Assembly (NCBI RefSeq): GCF_008831285.2
Contig: NC_045139.1
Span: 25,460,412 to 25,524,411, forward strand
Length of the DNA stretch: 64,000 bases
Source of the DNA: Nymphaea colorata
Lineage: Eukaryota > Streptophyta > Magnoliopsida > Nymphaeales > Nymphaeaceae
Reading direction: 5' to 3'
Position 1 is the stretch's first letter; every line of letters starts with the position of its first letter. Position numbers and translations under genes: made by a program. The notes below the pieces were generated by a model that was not told where the DNA came from, did not search any database, and saw only the letters and a program-made list of their open reading frames with translations. This document shows positions 56,381 to 64,000 of the stretch, piece after piece.

Positions 56381-56984
56381 TGCTTTGTTTGGATGGAGGG
56401 AAAGGAAAAGAAAGGAAGGAGTGAAAAGGAAAAGAAAGGAAAGAGAGAAAAAGTGAATGGGAAATGAAAGAAAATAGGTGATTATAAAGCTTGTTTAGAT
56501 AAAAAGAAAAAAAAAAGTATATAATTTATGTTATTTTACAATAATACCCTTAACATTCAATTCTAGAGGTGTACGGGGAACACAATGAATAGCAGCAACC
56601 CACTGTCCAACGACGACGACGGTGGTGACTCCGGCGATGGTCGGTATGGTCTGAACGGGGAAGATTACCATCCAAGTCTCGAGCAGTGGCAGGAAAGGAA
56701 GGAGAGATAGACCCGGCACTCGTCGAAGTCTTAACCAGCGGCGGGGAGGAAGATAAAGAGTCAACAAGGTCAAGGGTATATATGGTAGAAAGTGATAGAC
56801 TTTTCTTTTCCTTCTCAATCCCTCTAATTTTAGAGAGATTGAATTTACATTAAAGCATCTTTTCCATTCCTTTGCAACCAAACAATTTTTTTTATTTTTC
56901 TTTGTTTTTCCTTGTTTTTAAGTAATCAACCAAACAAAGGATTGATTGTTCAATTCTTCCCTTTCCCTCCATCCAAACAGGGCA
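56381..56984. mobile_element. 604-bp non-autonomous PIF/Harbinger element
   Basis: Termini TGCTTTGTTTGGATGGAGGG and, inverted, TGCCCTGTTTGGATGGAGGG are near-perfect TIRs, flanked by TTA at 56378-56380 and 56985-56987, the PIF/Harbinger target duplication. Its subterminal motifs (TGATTATAAAGCTTGTTT; CATTCCTTTGCAACCAAA) recur at both ends of the 33048-39560 element, which is therefore its likely autonomous relative. Confidence 0.9.
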
Positions 56985-57604
56985 TTAAACATGGAGATTA
57001 AGGGAAATGCAAAAATTACATAAAAGTTCTCACCACAAAAATTGGATCAACAGAAATTGCGAAGCCTATTAAGTATCGATCAAGTTTTATACTCCAACAT
57101 AGCCAAACACAAGCCAAAGTTGGAACAATTGTCCAATCTAATTGGAACATAATTGATTAAGCCACCATGGTCATGCCGATTCCATCTTACCATGGTGAGA
57201 AAATCACAATAAACCTCAGGTCAGCTGTCGGGACTTAATTTGCCCGTGGCCAAGATCTCCTGGGGAACGATGGTCCAAGATTGGATAGTCATGGTCCTCA
57301 TATCCTGCAAACCTTTTCTGTCTAATCAGACTTTGTAATCCAAAATTCTTGACTCTTCTCACCGAATGCATCATGTGCGCAACATGATCAAAGACTGATC
57401 TAACTTGTTCGTGTTTGTTGACCTCAAAAGTATGTACTTTAGCAACTTTGTGCAGTTGATCCAACTTAATTTTTGAATCAGTTAAAGACTTTGATTAGGA
57501 TGAATTCTGGTGTATGACCTTAGTTCTCTTAAAACATTTTGAGAGAAAAAAGAATGACACACACATATAGGAGTTGAAATCCTCCAGCCTCTCAACCGCC
57601 AGCT

Positions 57605-57645
<41 letters not shown>

Positions 57646-58411
57646 TACTGGATTTTTCTGTCATGTTTACACGAAAAAATCATTTGACCTCTCAAAATAC
57701 ATTGTCCATTGCACTATATGCGACATTGTGTTTAATCACGCCGGCCTATATAATTCATTGGCGGTGGTGATTTCATGGAGATGGAGATAATGGTTGGAGG
57801 ATTTCATCTTTTTTCTCTCTTTCTTTATATATATATATATATATATATTGTTGCAAGTCCCAAGGTGTACAGATAAGAATCATGTAACTTTTTTAGACTG
57901 ATCACTGGCTGTCTGGCTCTGCTCATCGAGTGAAATGAATTAATGTTACGAACATTCTAGTTAGCTGTTTTTTACAACGGTTGATGATATTAACATTTAT
58001 TGCTACGAGAATTCAATTAAACGCTAATAAATTTGCAATGACTACACTGGCAAACAGTTTCTCCTGTGTTCTTTTTGTGCAGCAAGATTTCTGTACATTC
58101 ACGATAACATACATCCATACAGTTGCTTCTGTGACACCCAAAAAAGAGATCACATACTGGAAGATATAGTAAAATCTTTTGCCCATTGCGCAAGAAAATA
58201 ATTGCGGTGGTGAAACGCAGGAAGAAGCGGACGAGAACCGACGGGAAATGCAGATAAAAAACCAGAAAAAAAAGGATCATAATTGAGAGAGGGAATCGCG
58301 GAGGAGAAGGTTTTGCATGTCTCGATGTTTGTCCGGACAGAGAATCATGAAAGAGAAGGAGATGCACGTCTCGATGTAGGTCCGGACCACGGGAATCTAT
58401 TCAGACCCACC

Positions 58412-58443
<32 letters not shown>

Positions 58444-58904
58444 GTGGAATTTTTTTTCTCTGTCCCGCATAGCCTCCCTCCCTCTATGGACTCTCTTCAT
58501 CCCTCTTCCTCCTTCCCACCTATACCAAAAAAAGGGGTGGCCACCGGTGGCATCCGCCAATGCCGTGGGCCCACCGGTCCTCCAAGGGGATTGGTGCGTC
58601 TGCCAGCGTCGGCAGACGCCGCTAGCATTAGCAAGCCTCTTTTTGGTATAATGATGGGAGGGAGGAAGAGGAATGGAGCGAGAGGGTGAAACAATCCCCC
58701 TATCTAAGCCGCCACCCCTCGGCGCCTCGCCGGCAAGCCAGCGGGGTTTTGGCAGAGACCTAGTAGCCCCACCGGTGAGTTACCAGGCGGTGGTGACAGC
58801 CACCACCCAAGTAAGGTAGAAGGAAAAAAAGGATTTGATGCGGAGGAGAAGGTAGCCATTGGCTCTTTGAGGAAGAGGGAAAGTTAGTCATCGGTAAGCT
58901 TGGG
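56985..58904. other. Intergenic region with (TA)n arrays
   Basis: No gene recognised. (TA)n arrays lie at about 57606-57643, 57828-57849 and 58417-58442. A GC-rich patch (58500-58800) has open frames on both strands with no family resemblance. Confidence 0.5.
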
Positions 58905-59215
58905 CTCGAACCGATCACCAGTTGGGCATGGGCCGGCTCGACATGTCAGGCCGTCCCGACATCCAAAAACAGGATTCGGGCTCGGCTCGACTCAAAAAAT
59001 TTGAGCTCCAACCTAGCTTGGACCCGACCTGATTAAATTTAAAAATATATTTTTAATATAAAATAATATATAAATATAATTAATTATAATAAAATATTAT
59101 AAATATATATAAATTAATAAAAATTTTAAAAATAACTTATTTAGAGTTTATCGAGCCCATTCCGACTGGCCCAATAACAAGTCGGGCCAAGTACTGGGTA
59201 CCCAACAGCGACCTG
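58905..59215. repeat. GGGCATCGGGCC-type dispersed repeat, copy 2
   Basis: Same order of GC-rich and AT-rich blocks as 50548-50870, in the same orientation (TTGGGCATGGGCCGGCTCG ... AAGTCGGGCCAAGTACTGGG). Clearly diverged. Confidence 0.7.
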
Positions 59216-60826
59216 ACCAGATGCCCAGCGTGGCCAGCAACCCGAACCGATGCCCAGCGTGGCCCATCCGCTGGTGGGCCCGCCTTTGTCCACAAAAGGC
59301 ATCGGTGGCCGACGGTGATAGTGGATCAACAAGGGAAGGGAGGGGGACGTGGGAAAAAGAGAAAGAGTTGGGCAAGGGAGTGATGGTTGGGGAGATAGAT
59401 TAATAAAAAAAAAAATACACAACATCTCTGAGCCATCTATAGGGCTCAGATCAACTAATGAGTATCATTTTGACAAAAAAAATGCTGAAGTCCTTGGTAT
59501 AAGTACCACCCAGGTATACCAATATAAGTGATACACTAATCTGATAAGGCTAAAAGGCTTCAAATGATAGAGATAAAAAGCTAAGATAAAATCTGGTCGA
59601 TTGCTTTAGTGGTGAAGCCAACAAAATTGGTTGGAGGGGCACTCATTTAAAAATACTTGTATTTGGTTGTATACTTATATATATATATATAACAAAAAAT
59701 GTTTAAAGATGCATATTAAAAAAAAATAAAAGGCCACACCAGGCGGCATGTGGCTCCACCACTAGACTGCTATGGAAGCTACCTTCTTGATAAGATGCAC
59801 GCCAAATCCTATGGGTATAGTCTTAAGAGTTTTATGCTTAAGGTTAAGGTTGTTCTCCTAAATAAACAGTTTAGAAAAATAATAAAAATTCTGATGGTTG
59901 ATTTGAAATTCAAATCCAAATTTAAAAAAAAAATGAAACCATAATTCAGATACAAAGAGTAAATCCAGATCCATCATGGCATGCCTCAGACACTATTTCT
60001 AGGAGAATTTGGCGTCCTTCATTTTCTCGAGAAGAAGAAGTAGAGAAATAGAGTGAGGTGCAAATAAAGCAACTATGGAATGACAAATATAACTGTTACG
60101 ATGGTCAGGTTTAACTGAAATCAAAATCTAATTCTTATTTACGGATGGAAACTTACAAACCGTCAACCAAGAACATTATAACTTTTCTGTATTTATTCAA
60201 CTTGCATATTTCCAAAAGTACTTTATGTAATATTGCGATTATTGTCTATGACAACCTAAACACCTCCCTCCATCTCTGATTTTAATAGGAAAAAAATCGA
60301 AAAACTATTTGAGCTATACTGCATGGCTGTGAGCATTTAATTAATTAAATAATTAATTATAGATGACCATTAATTAATAATAAAACAATATTAGTGGAGA
60401 AATACTTCAAAGAAGCCAAAACTCCTAAAACTCTTTCCATGCGCGGGTTTTCTATCGACTTCGAGACCTGGGTAAACAAACCTATCCTGTTCATAAGAAC
60501 CGAAAGGAAGAATGAAGGCAGGAACGGAGGAAAAGTGTGGACGGAACTCGTAATATAGAGCAGCCAATTTTATTGTGCCAGTTCAGCCAGCGTACTATCG
60601 CCATCATAATTTGTTTCGTGGAAGATGAGAAGTCATGGAAGAAAAGGAAAAGCAAGATGGTGCAAAGGTATACTTCTGTCTTACATCCCTCAAAAGATTT
60701 TTTTTAAACTTGGGAAGCTCGATATTGATATCAAAAGATTCAAAAGTCTTGGCTTTTGTAATCAAATAAATTTCAAAAAAATTGTACTTACAAATGGAAA
60801 GTTTTGACTTTTCCTTGTGAAATCAA

Positions 60827-60892
<66 letters not shown>

Positions 60893-61859
60893 ATTAGTCG
60901 TTCAAATGAAGACACGAGATTCTTAGAGGGTAAGAGGATGGGTGGGGGCTTCGGCCTTCTACTAGCAAGTGGAAAACCTCGATCACCTGAAAGCTGAGAG
61001 GTTCTTACATGAACATTTCACAAGTTTTTGTGTGCTTCAAAGCATCAAAATGTTGCCTACCAAAAATTAAAGAAGATCAATCCCACCGAATTTAATAGAT
61101 AGTCCATCATATTATCTTAATAAAAATGATAGGGGAAGCCTAAATGGCCCCAAGAGGCATATGATAGTTGGTTGGACTACTGCACTTGTAAAAACCTAGT
61201 CATTAGTTTGATTATCATAAGTGTTATTTGACATTGTTTTCATGTTGAAAGGAGTAACTATAAGTTCATTTAAGTTCTAAAGCAGCCTTGGACCCCAAAA
61301 CGTGGGAAAGAGTAGAAGGGCTTCAACCACCTGAGTATCTCACACAAAATGGACATACATAAGAAGTTTGCTTTAAAAAAAAGACAAAAACACACTCTAC
61401 AAATGAAAAACAAAACACCATAAAATCAAAAGAAAAATGTCCCTTTGTACAAAATTAAATACTTATTTTGCAGGTCATATCGACTTTGCACTAATAAAAA
61501 ATAGAAAAGCAAAACAATACAGGATGCATGAAAAGAGCCCTCTTCCTAAACAACAAAGTTGTATTTGGATGATACCTTAAGAAAAATGTTTTGTGAAAAT
61601 TAAGTTTTGTAGTAATTAGTTTTTCAAAATAATTTTTAAAATATTGTTTGCGTTTTTGGATGATAACTCTTTTTTAATAGGAGGCATCAGGCATTCACCA
61701 ACTCAAATTTCACCCAAACAATTCTTAACGACAAACATTTGGTAAAAAATGAGTTTAACGATGTCACCCAGGCACAACCACAAAGGAGAAATTAACTTAA
61801 AAAATGATGACAGAATTGTCACCGTGACCGGCCTATAGGGCGCAGTGGCGCACGCTTTA
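59216..61859. other. AT-rich intergenic region
   Basis: No gene recognised. A (TA)n array of about 60 bp lies at 60830-60888. Short open frames are low-complexity. Confidence 0.5.
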
Positions 61860-62350
61860 AAGGGAAAAAAAAAAACGCGACATGCAATGGCGGAAGCAGG
61901 GGCCGGGGAAGGGCGCCCCACCTTACATGTTGAAAAATAAAATGTTCCACGCAATATTTCTTAAATTCAATTTGGCCCCCATAAAAGTTTTGAAAACCAC
62001 AGTAAGCTCCTCTAAAAAAAAATTCAAGCCCCCAACAAAAAGATCCTCGCTCTTGCACAGACAGCAGTAAGTATGGGCATCGGGCCGGGTCGCCTTCCTG
62101 GCCCCTTTCCCCGCCCTCCCGTCACGCTCCGATGAAAGATTAGGGGGAGGGAGAGGGGGAGCGGGAGCAAAGAAGGAGAGGGAGAGGGGGAACGGGAGCA
62201 GAGAGGGGAAGGGGAGTGGAGAGGGAGAGGGAGAGGGAGAGGGAGGGGAAGCGGTCTTGAGCAGAGGGGGAGGGGAAGTGGAGAGGAAGAGCGAGAGTCG
62301 GGCCGGTCTATCGGGCCTAGGTCTGGCCCGGGCCAGGTTTTTTCCGGCCC
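61860..62350. other. Probable transposon end fragments
   Basis: CAATGGCGGAAGCAGGGGCC followed by runs such as TTTGGCCCCCATAAAAGTTTTG resembles the ends of common plant non-autonomous TIR elements (from memory of the type, not a match). At 62068 a third GGGCATCGGGCCGGG motif starts a purine-rich GC block that ends near GGCCCGGGCCAGG at 62340. Boundaries are unresolved. Confidence 0.35.
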
Positions 62351-62862
62351 GTAACACGATACTCTATCGTCATTGGAGGAAAGTAAATCATGACCAATCT
62401 TGTTAATTTTTGGAGCAAACAGCTTATAAATCTCACCAGGGAATGAGATCCAAAAATTGTTGACCGGAAGCCTTGAAACTCTTGTAAAAAGCAAATACTG
62501 ACAACAAATTGGTCTAATTTCTATATATATATATATAGGCTTAAATATTTTTTATGGAAATTTTAAGTTTTGTCCAACCACGCATGCCCAATATAAAGCT
62601 TAAGTCTTGGGGCTATTTGAATATCATGTATAGATTACAACCGGGCATGATACATATAAAATGAGTGAATGATGACTCTCGGTATCTATTCATCTAACCA
62701 TCTAATCAAAGCTGTTTATACAAAGCATATGGGTGATTGAGAAAAAAAATAATAATATGTGAATTAATATTAAATAACAAAAATACCAATCACTTTTTTC
62801 TTTTTGTTTATCATAAATGATACGATGACTTTTCATCTAAAAAGCCACAGTCAATAATATTC

Positions 62863-62907
<45 letters not shown>

Positions 62908-63102
62908 CATTTGATTGAATATTCTTTTTATTTTAGTTGCTTTTTAAATTTTCTCCTTATTTCTATAAATATCATATAATTGTTAAACTGGAGCTTGGGC
63001 TTCAATCAACTCCTTGCCTCGCTAACGGCTTAACGCCTCGCCAGATCATCACTTTTTTACAGCATTGGGTCGCCTGATCATCACCATTGGGTGAAGCATT
63101 AA
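62351..63102. other. AT-rich spacer
   Basis: Nothing recognised except (TA)n arrays at about 62521-62536 and 62867-62907. Confidence 0.5.
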
Positions 63103-63360
63103 GGGGCCGTTTGATAGCATGGAGTTATGGAATTGGAAATATATTTCTGGAAATATATTTCTTGGAAAAAGAGAATGAGAAAAATTTTTCCGATTCCCAT
63201 TTTGATGAGTGTGTGATAACTCAAAAATATATATCCAGAAAAATATTTCTGTGTTTGATTTTTAAGAAACATATTTCCAGATTTTCAACTAACACCATAT
63301 TTTCAGATTTTCGTATGGATTTCCTCATACGAGTTTGCAGGGCTCTAACAGACGAAGGTA
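63103..63360. mobile_element. Left end of a GGGGCCGTTTG-type TIR element
   Basis: GGGGCCGTTTGATAGC preceded by TTAA matches the right terminus of the WRKY-carrying element (GGCCCCGTTTGATAGCC). Repeated GGAAATATATTTCTGG-type inverted motifs follow. No opposite end was found in the window, so the right boundary given is arbitrary. Confidence 0.45.
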
Positions 63361-63369
63361 TTTATGAAT

Positions 63370-63459
63370 TTCTGACTAAAACACCATACTTCAGTAATCA
63401 AATTCAATGCAGAATTTCTAACTAAAACACCATACTTCAGTAATCAAATTCAATGCAGA
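63370..63459. repeat. Two tandem copies of a 45-bp unit
   Basis: TTTCT(G/A)ACTAAAACACCATA and on to CAATGCAGAA occurs twice in direct succession, between the TIR end and the HIT4-like exons. Confidence 0.92.
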
Positions 63460-63513
63460 ACCAGACATGCAATATCAAATTGCAATAACAAACTACATAG
63501 TCTGAAAGCTTAC

Positions 63514-63832
63514 AGCCACCACAATAGGAATGTACACAACTTGAGAAGAGTGAGAAGGTTGCATGTGTTTAATAGAACATTGTACCTCTAGATTTGAAAA
63601 ATCCCAATTGATCTTGTAAAGAGAATCCAAATGATGCCACTGGCAAATAAAAAATACAATGTATATTACAAGATTCAAACCAATTCTCCTTGAATCAAAT
63701 CAACAAATCACTAACAGGATTTTTAAGAAGAATAACATAAAAGTTAACCAAGGAGATACTCTGATTAAAGGCAATGGAAAAGGCATTTCGTACAAACCTC
63801 TGTGCCAACAGGGAATGCAGCTATCCAAAGAT
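63514..63832 (-). pseudogene. HIT4: HEAT INTOLERANT 4 homologue, partial, exon missing
   Basis: Three minus-strand exons match plant HIT4 proteins: 63798-63832 (DLWIAAFPVGTE, donor GTTTGT), 63586-63639 (WHHLDSLYKINWDFSNLE, acceptor TTGCCAG, donor GTACAA) and 63514-63539 (VVYIPIVVA, acceptor CTCAAG, donor GTAAGC). In the family about 33 residues, rich in Gly, Glu and Tyr and including the FGCTEPQ motif, lie between the second and third. Here only 46 nt separate them, too short for two introns and an exon. Joining exons 2 and 3 directly shifts frame, though retaining the 46 nt keeps it open. The 5' part lies beyond the window and the next 3' exon is not found down to 63370. HIT4 is a chromatin-associated protein in heat-stress release of silencing (family knowledge). 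A broken copy is the likeliest reading; a diverged paralogue is possible. Confidence 0.7.
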
Positions 63833-64000
63833 CTTCATGCAAGAAGGAACAAATATTACACGTAGAAACAAACAGTTGAAAATGATGTGAATACTAACAT
63901 AATAAATTAATGCAATGAAACACACAAAATCAGCAGTCAATACAGGCAGATCGCACAGGTTTCCAGATTGCTCGTAGACCTGCCATCATTAACAGCTCCA

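Noticed and set aside
56531-56881. 116-codon minus-strand frame in the small Harbinger element
   Set aside because: It matches neither Harbinger ORF1 nor transposase and spans subterminal repeat sequence.

Overview
The window is nuclear DNA of a flowering plant. The evidence is AT-rich sequence, GT-AG introns, many (AT)n and (GT)n microsatellites, Ty1/copia elements whose primer-binding site matches plant initiator tRNA-Met, and two plant-type housekeeping gene models. I cannot name the species. One kilobase-rich intron of more than 17 kb and another of about 7 kb point to a lineage that tolerates TE-filled introns.

Layout. (1) 2117-30397, minus strand: a complete 11-exon gene for the Integrator subunit INTS9 (691 codons plus stop, assembled exon by exon with every phase consistent). 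Its span of about 28 kb is mostly two introns. Intron 7 (3819-21113) holds a four-level nest: a Mutator-like TIR element (7560-20236) is interrupted by an old copia retrotransposon (8018-19980), which is itself interrupted by another TIR element (8866-9753), a partial TIR element (19232-19431) and a very young copia (10537-15858; its 249-bp LTRs look identical). Intron 5 carries two more TIR elements and an old local duplication. (2) 30.4-63.1 kb: a TE-dominated intergenic region with a dead PIF/Harbinger transposon (33048-39560) split by a truncated copia, a 2.3-kb TIR element carrying the last exon of a group I WRKY gene (40905-43173), a hAT transposase pseudogene (about 43.56-45.69 kb), a decayed minus-strand copia (about 47.35-55.18 kb) with a 3.7-kb insertion and a small hAT-like MITE, and a 604-bp deletion derivative of the Harbinger family (56381-56984). 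(3) 63514-63832, minus strand: three exons matching a HEAT INTOLERANT 4 (HIT4) homologue, with one expected exon missing between them.

The host genes are unrelated in function. INTS9 belongs to the Integrator cleavage module that processes snRNA 3' ends; HIT4 is a chromatin-associated factor in heat tolerance. The main interest lies in how INTS9 keeps an intact reading frame around its TE load (including a GC donor and a 40-bp duplication across a splice donor), in the readable insertion order, and in the gene capture. No CRISPR array, rRNA or tRNA gene is visible.
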